Origin: Pocillopora verrucosa
Lineage: Eukaryota; Cnidaria; Anthozoa; Scleractinia; Pocilloporidae
NCBI RefSeq assembly: GCF_036669915.1
Contig: NC_089316.1
Coordinates: forward strand, 22,411,997-22,475,996
DNA length: 64,000 bases
Reading direction: 5' to 3'
In this document: one piece after another, positions 36,370 to 49,400 of the stretch
Numbering within the stretch: the stretch's first letter is position 1
How the letters are laid out: each line of letters begins with the position of its first letter
Position numbers and translations under genes: made by a program
The notes under the pieces: model-generated
Told to the model about the DNA's origin: nothing
Database searches by the model: none
What the model saw: the letters and a program-made list of their open reading frames with translations, nothing else

Positions 36370-38162
36370 CATCCTATAGGGCCGTCTTTATAAATCTTGG
36401 TGCGCGCTGAAGATTTGGTCCAACAACGCTGGGCAGTTACTACAAAGGTCAGGATCACGACGGACAAGTTAAATTGTCAAGCGGTATTCAACAATGGACT
36501 GTGCCGTACACTGGTGAATACAGAGTAGAAGCAATATGAGCAGCAGGAGGGTACGGCAAGACCAAAGACAAAAAGGGCAGCACCTCTAGTTACAGAGGAA
36601 GAGGTGCAAGAATGATTGGAAGTTTCACTTTATCCAAAGGTGAGATTATTCACATACTTGTTGGTCAAGAAGGAACGATCAACAACAGTTCAAAGTATCC
36701 GTTCGCTAGTGGAGGTAATGGAGGGACATTTGTCGTTAGAGGTGGCTGTACACCCTAAATAATAGCTGGAGGTGGTGGGGGCGTGGAGACATTACTTTCA
36801 AGGCAACCTGGATGTGACGCTAGTATAAGCAAAACAGGGAATCCTGGATACAGATCATGGTCAGGGGGGAGCAATGGACATGGTGCACAGACTGCTGATA
36901 ATGATAATTCTGGTAAGGTTATAGCACGATAACATAACCCTCTTCAGCTTTGTGCGCTGAAACTGCCGTGTCTTCTTGTGTAGTAGGAGTGTACAAAGTC
37001 GAATGGGATCTTGCTACTTTTAAGAAGTAACTAATGATCTGTTTAACAAATAGACACCTTGACTGTCCTTTATTCTACTCTAGAGCACGTAGGAAGCGGC
37101 CAGAGCACCGAAGAAGTGAGGGAGAAACACGAGACGTGGCTAAATGTTTCTCTCTACTTCTTGAGCTCTGTGCATTGTGCTCTGATAGAGCACGCTCTTT
37201 CTCAGCGCGCGTTATATCCGAACTTTCTAATAAAAATATATATATAGTGCACATAATATTTTCTTGCTTTCTTTTAATCAGTTTTTTTGAAGGGTTTTAG
37301 CGTAAGTCTTATCCAGTTGCACTGACGGTTCATTTAACCATGTTAGTCGTATTACGTTACTAACCTGGTGGAAATCGTTTGATAGATTTTTGTGATATTC
37401 TGATAATACCAAGGGAAAGGTTCTATATGGTCTAGCGTTTTTATAACGACATGAAATAAATTGAAAGGTGGAATTAATCAGAGGAGTTTTAAGATAATTT
37501 AGCTTAATTTGATAAAGTTTGTGTTCATAGTTACAACAATAGTTCAGCTCTTGAAAACTGGCATTTAAAGTATGTCCTTTCTCATCGGAAAATTGAGTTT
37601 AGTATATATCACAGGAGATTTAGTGATTATGATATTTTTCGACAATTAAGATGTATTTACCCTCTTTTCCTCTTGCCTACCTTTTTCTTAAGAGTGTATT
37701 TGATAATAACGGCATTTTTGGTTCAAAATATTTCCCCCAGTTGACTATGTAGAGAAATTATCATTTCTTTCTTTATTTTTTTGTTTTTACTGTATCTCAT
37801 CCTTGTTGTCTTTTATAACAGGTGGCGGCGGGGGCGGTTTTTACTCCAGTGGAAGAAGTTCAAAGATGTTTGGTGGCACCATGGGAGATGGTGGAGAAGG
37901 TGGCAAAGGTTTCCTTCAGGGAGGGGTGGGTGGAAGAGCCAAATTTAATAATATTGTGGGTGGTTTTGGTGGTGGTGGTGGTTCATACGGTAGGGCGGGA
38001 GGCGCCGGAGGAGGAGGAGGGTACTCTGGGGGGAGCAGCGGAGAAAATGAATATAATTCCTGTGGGGGTGGGGGAGGCTCTTACAATGTTGGTAAAGATC
38101 AGCAGAGTGAATGTTGTTATAATGCAGCTGGTCACGGTCGGGTGATCATTACACTGCTGTAG
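36370..38162 (+). pseudogene. Copy E: fragment with glycine-rich exons 5 and 6 only
   Basis: Exon 5 remnant 36370-36912 aligns with C and F but has three in-frame stops (TGA 36408-36410, TGA 36537-36539, TAA 36756-36758). Exon 6 (37822-38162, 341 bp) is fully open with a good acceptor (TAACAG) and ends GHGRVIITLL plus stop. Exons 1-4 and the promoter are absent. As a gene it is dead. The intact last exon could in principle be joined from an upstream copy because the phase matches; no evidence for that here. Confidence 0.8.
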
Positions 38163-39552
38163 CAAGATCAGATCGATAAACTTCGAAAACTATATCTTTG
38201 ATTTCAAACCGCTTGCTTGTATTGGTAGCCCTTGGAAATAAAATGTGACAACCTTGAAAATATAAGTTTGTTTTTTTTGGTCTAAAATTTAAAGAGGCTG
38301 ATGCAGAAACATTCCCATTCCAGGCTCTTATTCAATGCAATTGAAAGAAAATGCGGGCGAAGGAGAAACACTTCAAAGTGCAAAATTCTGTACAAAAATC
38401 GAGGGAAAGTGATTCTTTATTTGTTACGATTTGCTATCGAATACCAATCAAACTTCTCCTTTTAAGAAACACAGCTTCTCGTAATTACATAATTATTTAC
38501 AATTAGTACATTAAATTACACTAATTGAGAGACCTGCCCGGTTCATGAACTAAATCACCTGACAGCTCCCTACTTCATATTAACTCCTTGCCAAAACAGG
38601 TGGTCCGCTCATCGTCGGTTCTAAACTTGTCACGCTACACTCTTGGCTCGAGCTAAGTCCGTCACATAACGTTGGTTTTATTAACTTGCGGAGGAGAGAC
38701 CTTGGAAATTTTGGGAGTGAAAAATTATCGGAAAGCAAGGTTGAAATAAGCCCGGCTTTGGTAAAACATATTTTATATTTACTTTTTTTTCTCCCGTTGC
38801 CTATGTTTTTGTTTTGTTTGGCTTTTCAAACTGCCTCAAACATACAACTATACAACAACCCTGACAAACAAGAACGAAAACAAAACGAGACAATTATAAT
38901 AGCGTCAAGTCTACGGTATACAGTACCACGCAAGACTCGACACGGTTCACGATTACAACGATCACATTATTAGCATTTTGAGAACTACGATCAGTCAACT
39001 TGACAAAAACTGACAGCGAAAGCTGTTTCATATTCTACAGATGAAAGGCCTGTTAAAGTAAGAGACAATCTCCCTCGCAAGTACAGCGACGCTTTCGTCT
39101 TACTGAATACGTTGCAAAACAGCACATTTGAGCCTGCGCTACACTACTACAGCGTTGTCATTTCTTTCATGATCCAGGGCGGGGATTGCGCTGCCGTTTG
39201 AGTACGCAGCTGAAGGGGACTGGGAGCCAGTATCGGACACAGACCTCATCTGGCGTTTGACTTCAAACACCTGACGAAAGGAAACGAAATTTCAACAATT
39301 TAATTGATCACTAAGACTTATTCGAGAGAAAGTCAGATGGTATACAAGGTGAAGGTTTAGAAAAGTTGAACCGGGAAGGATTGCCTTCCTACTGTGTATA
39401 ACGTCTGATTGATTGAAAACCAAAAATCGACAGACAAACAAAAACAAAAGCTAGCAAATAAAACTAAAACAAAGAAAAAACAAAACAAACAAAGAGAAAC
39501 AAATTTAAACTACTATTGCAACGACAGTATTCGGTACCCCTGAGGATGAGTG
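38163..39552. repeat. Segmental duplication of the array/RagC boundary (copy 1)
   Basis: Aligns with 45095-46456; about 38590-39240 is nearly identical to 45470-46110. Similarity stops sharply after GAGGATGAGTG at 39552 and 46456. It carries the 3' flank of the array gene and the last exon of RagC/D. The high identity implies a recent duplication or gene conversion. Confidence 0.75.
39139..39270 (-). pseudogene. Orphan copy of the RagC/D last exon
   Basis: 132-bp open exon with acceptor CGTCAG, beginning [19 protein letters not shown] and ending in TAG, almost identical to 46022-46153. No other RagC/D exon lies nearby on this strand, so it is a stranded copy from the segmental duplication. 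Confidence 0.75.
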
Positions 39553-40889
39553 GACCATGCTGCGAAACCGATATAAAATTTGACCTAGTACTTGACATCA
39601 ATTGAAGAAAAGCGATTAGAAGAGACCAAAGTTCACGTCGCATTTTGAAGCTTGACTGCTTACACTTCATTTCTACAAAGTCTTTTGTTTGGACAGAATC
39701 ACTTTGAGAATTTTTAAACGAAAGCATCTTAAATCCTGACAAGGTGTTCAAATGTTTGGTGATTTGACGAAAACGGCTACACTGGTCAAACTCTGAGGGA
39801 TTCGGTGCCAAATTCAAATGGAATCTCGTCTACAAGCTACACCCGCAAATTGTTTCTTTTAAGACAATGGTATTGAAAGTTTGCAGGTTTTTCATTGTGT
39901 CAAGGGTGGGGAAATCATGGGTGTATATGAAATCTATGCAAACAGCTATAGTACAAAGTAGTAAAATGAACTCTTTAACCTTTAAGAGGTCATAAAATGC
40001 TAATTCAATTGTTTCTTTTATCACAAATAACTGAAACAATTGAACTTGACTTTTCAAACTGTAAATGAGCTGCTCTGGAACCCAGTAAGATGCTCTCCTT
40101 ACTAATGAAATGAGGAATTTCTCAGAGCCTGTTAAGGTCTTTAAATTCGAACTTATTTTGTCTTTGGGGGATGATTCAGGCTCGTGGGTCAGTCATTAAT
40201 GGTATAGAATTTAGAAACCATGAAAGTATCAAATGAGAAATACGATTCAGAACCCATGTGATTTCATCTCCACCATTAGAAATTATATTCATTGTTTTTT
40301 GTACTTCCCACCGCGTTTAAATATTCCAAATAACAGCTTAACCTTTCAAAATTTCTATTCCAATATGCTGGAAATATGTGATATTGACCAAGCGTGACAT
40401 CAACGTGGGTGGATAATTTTAAACTGAGTTGATGACGTAAATTTGCCACCGTGAAGAGTTTACAAAGCGGACGTTTCGAGCGTTAGCCCTTCGTCAGAGC
40501 GAATGACCACAGTTTCTTTAGAAACGTACCTCCTTTATGGCTAGATGTTTGCCGATTTGTTTGTTTTTTTGCGTTTTTATGGACCGAGACGAAATCGAGG
40601 TCCATAAAAAGGCCAAAAAGAACGAGGCTAATACCCAGTCTTCTTGACCGAACAAGATTGGTCAATAAAAGCCAACAGGATTGGCAATAAACCCACGAGA
40701 GTCATTAACGTTTTCTTTATTTTGACTTTGTTTTGACTTTGTTTGGCCACTTTTTACGACTCCATTGGAGAAATCTACCAAAAGTTAGGTTCTTTGTTAT
40801 TCGTTTCACCTATTTCTCTTTTTCTTTCGCTCGGTCATAGCAGGCAATCCCGAACGGGCAAGATGAACCGGTCCGTACCTGTCTCGGAT
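39553..40889. other. Non-array insertion region, no gene recognised
   Basis: Unrelated to the array unit. A - strand ORF at 39464-39817 (117 codons) straddles the duplication breakpoint and has no recognisable domain. The right part contains a hammerhead-like retroelement motif. Confidence 0.5.
40420..40530 (-). mobile_element. Retroelement terminal fragment with hammerhead-like core
   Basis: On the - strand the sequence reads CTGACGA (40491-40497), then a short pairing stem GGGC-TAAC-GCTC, then GAAA (40474-40477). This is the order of a hammerhead ribozyme core (CUGANGA - stem II - GAAA). Such motifs occur in the terminal repeats of Penelope-like elements and related retrozymes. Stems I and III are not clearly complete, so activity is doubtful. 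A diverged relative lies at about 53690-53800 on the + strand. Confidence 0.4.
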
Positions 40890-41328
40890 GCCAATCAGAA
40901 CATAGATTTCGCTGAAAAAAAGCAAGTAGCTTGTTCATCCACGGCCAAATGGTGACCGGAGATAAAAATCAGAAATTTAGTTCAGATTTGCTCCTCGCGA
41001 TATTCTTAGACAGATTAACAGGAGATGTAAAGCCAGGTGACCTCAATTTTATAAAACGTACAAGCAATTTTCAATTTCATAAGTTTCACAATAAAAACAG
41101 GTAAAAGTCGGCTTATAAAGTATAGTGGGGGAGGTTTTTTCGCTGATATTCAGGGATAACTTAGAAATTGCTTGACATAATTCTTAATAAATTTAATACA
41201 TGTGAGGCTTTTGACATTATAAGTCATGTTACTCTTTCGGTCTTACTTTATGTGTGTCTGTTTCTTTATCGGAAGCCAATCAGAACATAGATTTCGCTGA
41301 AAAAAAGCAAGTAGCTTGTTCATCCACG
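40890..41328 (+). repeat. 54-bp exact direct repeat at the left edge of copy F
   Basis: Positions 40890-40943 and 41275-41328 are identical over 54 bp (starts GCCAATCAGAACATAG, ends GTTCATCCACG) and 331 bp apart. The second copy abuts the truncated exon 3 of copy F, so the repeat marks the junction created when the 5' half of this unit was lost. Confidence 0.75.
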
Positions 41329-41339
41329 ATTCATCCATC

Positions 41340-44300
41340 CAGACACTGTTACTGAAAACCAAACTGCCACGTTTTATTGCTCAGCTGATGGGAATCCAAC
41401 GCCTACAGTCACCTGGAGTAGAACAGGTGATACGGAACCAATTTCAAGCCCACATAATAAGTTGGAAATCAGAAAAGCTACGTATAATGACTCGGGAGAT
41501 TACGTTTGCACGGCCAAGAGCATATTGGGTGGGGTGCAAAGGCAGGTGAAGCTCTTTGTCGAAGGTAAGCATGCTTTGGAGAGTAAAGTATTTACTGATA
41601 GCAGTTGTGACCGTAATGAGTTTTTCTTTGATTTCTTATCTTACTTGATGTAAATCTTCACGGAAAGACTTCAATTAAGGTGGTTCCTCAGAAAAAAAAA
41701 GTTACCCAGCAATTTTTTTAACTTCCCCTAAATGTTTCCTACCCATATCTGTTCCCATGTCTGTTTGTTTCAAAAAAAATACAATGAAAACGATAAGTCA
41801 CCATGCTTCTTTAAGAGATATGATGGGCCAAACTTACCTCATTTATGCCTGTACTGGCACTAATCACGCAAGTTATTTAATCGGTTCACTTTACATTTTG
41901 CGTTTAGCTGGAAGCAAGGGTTTTCAAAGTAACAAGAAATAAAATTGATAAGTAGAACGTCTCAAGTATCTGGAACATTTTGATATACGATTTAGGGTAA
42001 AATCACACAATTTTAAACGACATCTACTCAAAACGTTCCTTGAGTCGCTGCTTTCAAGGTTATAATTTGCATCAGTGAGTAACGGGCTTCGTGCACGTTC
42101 TTAGCTTTATCTCTGTTTCCCTTCGAGGAATTTTTTTCTTTAGATTTTCTAATTTAAAGGGGATAATCTGTACACAAAATCATGCAATAAAAAATATAGT
42201 TCACTGTGCTCTTTTAAGAGCATAAGACCATTACACCTCTTCACCTGGTCCATTTATTGAAAAACAATGCTATTCTCTCAGAAAGCGCGTGAGCTTATTC
42301 GTCTGATTGCGTGATTTTGTGCGCAGTACAGGATGCACAGTGCAATACCAAGAATCACCGTAACTCTTTATTTATTATGATAGTAAGTTTGATAATAGCA
42401 AAAATGATAATGATAATGAAATCTATGATAAATATCAATGATAATCACGATGATAATTATTTTAATAATAATACGAACAATAAAGATAATAATAATTACT
42501 CTAATGATGAAAATACTAAAGGTCTTTATTCATGGTCGATATTCTGTATTTTTTTCTCATCGTTACTGCAATTATAATTTCTCTTTTGTCTTAAGCTTTT
42601 GATTTTACTGACGTAGGTCTTCTAAAACTCTTTACAACGAATAAAATAATATTTGACCTGAACTTTATACCTGGATTTCAGATGAAAATTCGGAATGCTT
42701 ACTAAATCAATTTTAAACGTATAGAAGAAGATGCAAGTCGGAATAATAATATATCATGAGGCTCGAATTAGTCCTCTAAGCAACTTCTTGACCATGGTAA
42801 GGGAGAAAAGCTTATTGGTGATCACAGTTTTGAATATGAATGGTTGGAGAGCATAGAAAAGCAGTTTTTGTTTGTATTTTTTCCCTTTTTTTTAAAACAA
42901 AGTGAGCCAAGATTTTTGAGAATTGTTAAGTGAACTTAGATGAAAACATGTTTTTTCTTTATATTCCTCAGTTCCTCCACGATTCACTAAAACTCCAAAC
43001 AGAGTTATTACAGTCAATAGAGGTAAAAACGCATCTGCTTCTTGCCAAGCGTTTGGTTTTCCTTCGCCAAAAATAGTCTGGTCAAGAGGACTTGTCCCGT
43101 TACCACAAGGTCGAACAAGTGTCAATAATGGAACTCTACATATGTCAGACTTTGATCCCAAAGATTCTGGCACGTACCAACGTACCGCGTCCAACAAGCT
43201 GGGATCTGTTAGTGCTTTGACAACCTTAAATTATATACACACAGGTATGTCTGGGGACGATTTTGTTCATGGCAATTTTTTTAAGAACTAGTGATGTCGC
43301 CTTACCTTCGAACTTCGTACTGACCCAAAAACTTCCAAAGCATTACATAAAAATACTATTGGCAGACTCTATATAGTTGTAAGTTAATATCCACTTAGAC
43401 GCACACGTGGCAAGCCTCTTGACTGACTTAAGTTGAAAGTGACATCTTTTTTCATATTGATGACTGAGAAAACGTTTTTTTGGTCATTGTCAGAAATTAA
43501 TACGCTCTTTGGTTGGGTGAACGAGTCGAAATATTTTTGGGCGAACTGGTGAGGGTGGAGCGAACTTGTGTTACGTTTGGGGGGCGAAATTCCAATGGGG
43601 AAAATTCACCAGTTACCAAATTACCAAGTAATCCTCTCGACTTTCAAAGGGAAATTATTCAACCATATTAAATTCTCCTTTTGCGACTGACAGTTGCAAA
43701 GTTTAGCCTGCATTCAATTGGAAATCTTTAGTCCTCGAAACCAGGAGCCCATTACTCCAAGTAATTACTCCAAGTAATGGGTTCTCCCAAACTTATTATT
43801 TTCATCAAGAGTAAATTAGCACAACAAACTTTTATCAATTACTTACGCGACTCAGAAACCATTCAATTCTAAACATTATAACTATTTTATGTTGATAAAG
43901 CATCCTTTAGGGCCGTCTGTACAAATCTTGGTGCGAGCGGAAGACTTGGTCCAACAACGCTGGGCAGTTACTATACAGGTCAGGATCACGACGGACAAGT
44001 TAAATTGTCAAGCGGTATTCAACAATGGACTGTGCCGTACACTGGTGAATACAGAGTAGAAGCAATAGGAGCAGCTGGAGGGTACGGAAAGACTAGGAAC
44101 AAGCAAGGCAGCACTGTGAGCTACAGAGGAAGAGGTGCAAGAATGATTGGAAGTTTCACTTTATCCGAGGGTGAGATCATTCAAATACTTGTTGGTCAAG
44201 AAGGAACGATAAACAACAGTCCACCCACCCGTTCGCTAGCGGAGGTGGTGGAGGAACATTTGTCGTCAGAGGTGGTAGTACACCTTTGATAATAGCCGGG

Positions 44301-45094
44301 GGAGGAGGAGGCATTGAAACTTTAAAGTCAAGACAACCCGGATGTGATGCCAGCACAGGCACATCGGGGAATCCTGGGTACAGATCATGGTCAGGAGGGC
44401 TCAACGGCCATGGTGCACAGACAGCTGATGGTAGTTATTCATGGTAAGATTAACTAGAGATCATTTTCACATTTAGATGAGGCATGCAGAACATTTTGTG
44501 GCGTCTTCCTTACATTAAATGATTCTGGTATATGGTTTTACAACCATACTAGACTTTTCTATTCGTTTAAACCTCCGAAGAATTTTCTGTCAGACATTCC
44601 CAAACCGTGCAATATGACGATCCTCTGCATAAGATAACTGTTGCATTTTGAGGAGTAGCGCACACTGTATGCAAGATGATATTGGATATCGAAATTGCGT
44701 TTTTTAGTGAATTTATACGAAACTGCACTATCATTTCTTTCTTTCATTTATTTAAGGAGGAGGCGGGGGCGGTTTTTACTCCAACGGGAGAAGTTCAAAG
44801 AAGTTTGGTGGCACCATGGGACATGGTGGGGAAGGCGGCAAAGGTTTTCTTCAGGAGGAGAGGGTGGAAGGGCTTTATTTGCCGATATTGTGGGTGCTTT
44901 GGGGAGGCGGTGGTTCACATGGACAGGCAGGAGGCGCCGGAGGAGGAGGAGGGTACTCCGGGGGAAGCAGTGGAGATAATGAATATGATTCCTGTGGGGG
45001 TGGAGGAGGCTCATACAACGTTGGTAAAAATCAGCAGAGTGAATGCTGTTTTAACAGGGCTGGTCACGGTCGGGTGATCGTCACATTGCTGTAA
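41340..45094 (+). pseudogene. Copy F: 5'-truncated, frameshifted array gene
   Basis: Exon 3 remnant 41340-41564 starts inside Ig1 (ACTGTTACTGAAAACC), having lost the collagen part and the acceptor. Exon 4 (42972-43244) is open, but the second Ig2 cysteine is Arg (TYQRTA). Exon 5 (43901-44443) has a one-base loss at about 44220-44232, so the frame stops at 44289, and an extra base before its donor. Exon 6 (about 44759-45094) has a base loss near 44853 and a compensating shift near 44900, giving a nonsense segment (EERVEGLYLPILWVL) before glycine-rich sequence resumes and ends [10 protein letters not shown]. It groups with C and E. No promoter, exon 1 or exon 2. Not a functional gene as written. 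Confidence 0.8.
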
Positions 45095-46456
45095 CAGGAT
45101 CAGACCGATGAATTTCGAGAACCATATCTTGGATTTTAAACTGTTTGATTGTATTGGTAGCCCTTAAAAATAAAAAACGTGACAACCTTGAAAAAATTCG
45201 GGTTATTTTTTTTGTCTAAAAATTTACAGAGGTAGAAGGATGTTATTATCTTTTGACGCTTCAAAGTGCAAAACTCTGTATAAAAATCGAGGGAAAGTTA
45301 TTCTTTATTTGCAACGATTTGTTATCGAATGCCAATCAAACTTCTCCTTTTCAGAAACACATGGTCCTCTTAATTACTTATTTACAATTAGTTCACAATT
45401 CTCATTAATTGAGAGACCTGCCCGGTTCACGAACTAAATCACCTGACCGCTTCCTACTTCATATTAACTCCTTGCCAAAACAGGCGGTCCGCTCATCGTC
45501 GGTTCTAAACTTGTCACGCTACACTCTTGGCTCGTGCTAAGTCCGTCACGTAACGTTGGTTTTATTAACTTGCGGAGGAGAGACCTTGGAAATTTGGGAG
45601 TGAAAAATTATCGGAAAGCAAGGTTGAAATAAGCCCGGCTTTGGTAAAACATATTTATATTTACTTTTTTTTTCTCCCGTTGCCTATGTTTTTGTTTTGT
45701 TTGGCTTTTCAAACTGCCTCAAACATACAACTATACAACAACCCTGACAAACAAGAACGAAAACAAAACGAGACAATTATAACAGCGTCAAGTCTACGGT
45801 ATACAGTACCACGCAAGACTCGACACGGTTCACGATTACAACGATCACATTATTAGCATTTTGAGAACTACGATCAGTCAACTTGACAAAAACTGACAGC
45901 GAAAGCTGTTTCATATTCTAGAGATGAAAGACCTGTTAAAGTAAGAGACAATCTCCCTCACAAGTACAGCGACGCTTTTGTCTTACTGAATACAATGCAA
46001 AACAGCACATTTGAGCCTGCGCTACACTACTACAGCGTTGTCATTTCTTTCATGATCCAGAGCGGGGATTGCGCTGCCGTTTGAGTACGCGGCTGAAGGG
46101 GACTGGGAGCCAGTATCTGACACAGACCTCATCTGGCGTTTGACTTCAAACACCTGACGAAAGGAAACAACATTTCAACAATTTAATTGATCAGTAAGAC
46201 TAATTCGAGAACATAAAGTCAGATGGTATACAAGGTCAAGGTTTAGAAAAGTTCAACAGGGAAGAACTGCCTTCCTACTGTGTCTAACGTCTGATTGATT
46301 GAAAACCAAAAATCGACAGACAAAACAAAAACCAAAACCAGCAAATAAAAAAAAAAACAGCAAATAAAACAAAACAAAGACAAACAAAACAAAAAAGAGA
46401 AACAAATTTAAACTACTATTGCAACGACAGTATTCGGTTCCCCTGAGGATGAGTGT
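45095..46456. repeat. Segmental duplication of the array/RagC boundary (copy 2, probable parent)
   Basis: Counterpart of 38163-39552. Here the RagC/D exon at 46022-46153 is in line with the rest of its gene, which makes this the original. It spans the convergent 3' flanks of copy F and RagC/D. Confidence 0.7.
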
Positions 46457-49400
46457 TCATCGGCAATGAGCGAAAAGAGACCTGGGCCTGAGCCTGAGCC
46501 CTGATCGCTCGAAACCCAATCAGCACAAACCGTGGGTTTACTGCCTATAAACCCTGTACAAACCTAGATTTGCGCAAATCGCGCCAAGAACAACTTAGGT
46601 GTGAGCGGAGAAGAAGAACAGGAAACATCAGTGAAAAATATTTAGTACAACAAATGAAACAAAACATCTCCGCGCACCGTTTGAACCGTTCTAAACCTTG
46701 CCCTGCGATTGGTCCAAAAACTAATCATGGTTTTGGTCACCCGCGTTTTCCCGCGCATTTAACAGTTTGCCTGTTTTTAACCTGAGTTCTCATGAGAACA
46801 CTCATTCTGTTCATTATCTCTTGGCCATAGTGGTTATTCTTGTTTAGGTCTTTCGATATATCCTTTTCACTTTAAGAGCTGTACATGAAACAAATCTCAA
46901 ATACCTCCACTGATGGCTTGACGGAAGCAGTAGAAGTTGTAGTCTATCAGACCTACGACAAATCATAAGAAATGTTGGAGCTGACTTTCATTATTAGCGC
47001 CCTCAAGACACGCGTTTCTCACCCTTGGGAAAGATTGGAGACGAGTCGAGGAGAAGTTTGCCGGGGATCTGGCCACTAAAAATAATCATTGCTAAACACC
47101 TGACGGACCCTTCGCTGACTCGTAATTTTAAAGACCTCGTAATTTCCCGCAGGCGAAGAAACACATGTGCGGAAGCGCTGATCATGAAGGACTACTCACA
47201 CACTGATATAGCGACCGAGGTGTGTTCAGTCCTCTTTGAAAAGCTAAATGTAGCGAAAGCAGCTGGCTGACATCTTGTATATAGCATCAGAACAAGTCGT
47301 AAAAGCATTCCACAAGCAACTTGATATAATATCACACCAAAAAAAAAGGAACTTCAATAAACTTCCAGGTTACGTTTGCAGTTAATTTATTTAAGACTAT
47401 AACACGTATCTTTAAACCTTTGACCCTTTAGAAGGACTAACATCCATCTTCTCCTCAAAATATCACGAGAATAAAAGGACATGATCATCAATATAAAGAC
47501 ACTATTGATTATCTAACAAATTCTTCTTGTTACGCAACTTAAGAAATGTCCCGAGAAAATAGAACGGAGAATATGCTTACTGATGTTAGGTGGTAAACGG
47601 TTACGAAATTTTCAGGTATTAATCGAAAACAATAGCAATATATGCGAGAAAAAGGGTTGTTCAGCATTTGTTCCAGAATTAGTCGCTCTCAAAACTGAAA
47701 ATGTACAACATTCATTTAGCTACATTGCACGCTGTACACTGACCTTTTTTCTCGAAGTTGTCTTCTCTTAGAATGCAGACAAGGGCAAGGAATCCTGTGA
47801 AGAAATCATTAAACTTGAATTGTTTCTGAATATAATGAAAGATGACCGTAATAACTGACAAAAATGTGGCCTAATTCATCATTAGAAACGTTACTCGCAG
47901 TTAAACTTCAATTACCGAAACTGCAGAAAAAAAAGGCCTACCCCATGCAACTCAAATATGAGTTAGGCGCTACTTCTAACAGAGCTTAAGAGCCTTCATT
48001 GTGCGAGGCAAATAATGGTTGGTTCTTTGTCCCGGAATATGCTCAAAACAAGTGCGTGATTTCAACCGCAATTTAAAGCTGGTGTATTTCATGCCATATC
48101 TCGTTTTCTCTTATGATACGTATAGCCCCGCGCGCGTAAACCCATAAAAAAACCATAGTAAGAGATGACGTGTTAGGGACGGGCGGGTTAACGTGAGCCA
48201 GCCCGGTAAAAAGCCGTTCTGCCGTGCACTTTCACGGCCCTTTTGCATTTTCCGAGGGCGTGAATTAAAATTGCGTTCTTAAACTGAAAATATAACAAAC
48301 GACAAAATGAGTCGCGCTTCTCAATGAATTACGAGTTCTCGTTCTGACTCGTTGAAATAAAAGGAAAGCGGCTTTTAATGAAGAAGTAAAGTTGTCTGGT
48401 GCGCGCCCTTCTTTGCATGCAAGTGCGTTATATTCAGGTTGAAACAAACTTTTAAAAATGTTTTGCACTTAAAGTCAAATGATTAAGTGCTTATTGACTG
48501 AATTTGGTCGGGCTGAACGGGAAAACGTTTGGCGCTCGGTTCGTGCGTCATGACTTTTAGCCCCGTCCGCTGGGTCCTCTCCCTCATTCAATAAGTATAT
48601 ACATTGCAGTACGACAAACCAGCTATCAAACAGCAGATGACTGCCACGACCTGACTGAAGTCTGAAGTAAACAAACTAACGGGTCATGCAATACTTAAGT
48701 TAAGGGTGCACGACCACTCTGCGCCATGGAAACGCTCACTTACTTGTTCACCTCTCGAAGGTACAGAATAGTCGATTTGTTGAGTTTGATGATCGACGAA
48801 GACTCCATGTCATATGCACTGCTATCTCCCTCCTCTCTTAACCTGTTGATGACAAATACGATTGATGCTTTTTAAGCAACAGACTGCAGTGTCTATCGGT
48901 TTACATGCGTAATAACACACGCGGGATGTTGGGAGAACACGAGAAAAGTTTGTAAAGTACGAGCCGGAGGCAAACGTCGCTTTCTCTAACTCTGAAACTC
49001 AAGCGCCTCTTCCGCGTTTATTTCTTCCTGGGGAAGTAATTTCCAATTTTCCTTCAACTAGCGTTAATTCAAGGGGCATTGATTTTTAGTTGCACCGAGT
49101 TTTTTACTGGACAAATCTGGGCAAATTTGCATTAAACACGCCTAATACACAAACAATAAGTTAAATGGCTCAAACGACACGTAAATTAACACACTTTGGC
49201 AGAGGTTTGCAATAACTTTTTCCACAACCGGCTGCCGATGGTGTAATTGGTGACCGAAGCGTCATCGAAATCCAAAACGAGAATCCTACTCGCATGCTAA
49301 ACAAGCGGAGGCGAGAAGTCTTATAGGCGGTGGTAGACCGCCAGTAACCTCTACTTTAGGACCTCATCCACAAGCTGAAATCAAGAACCCACTGCAAAGT

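Noticed and set aside
39464-39817. 117-codon - strand ORF as a gene
   Set aside because: It crosses the duplication breakpoint at 39552, so its C-terminal part is RagC/D intron sequence; no domain seen.
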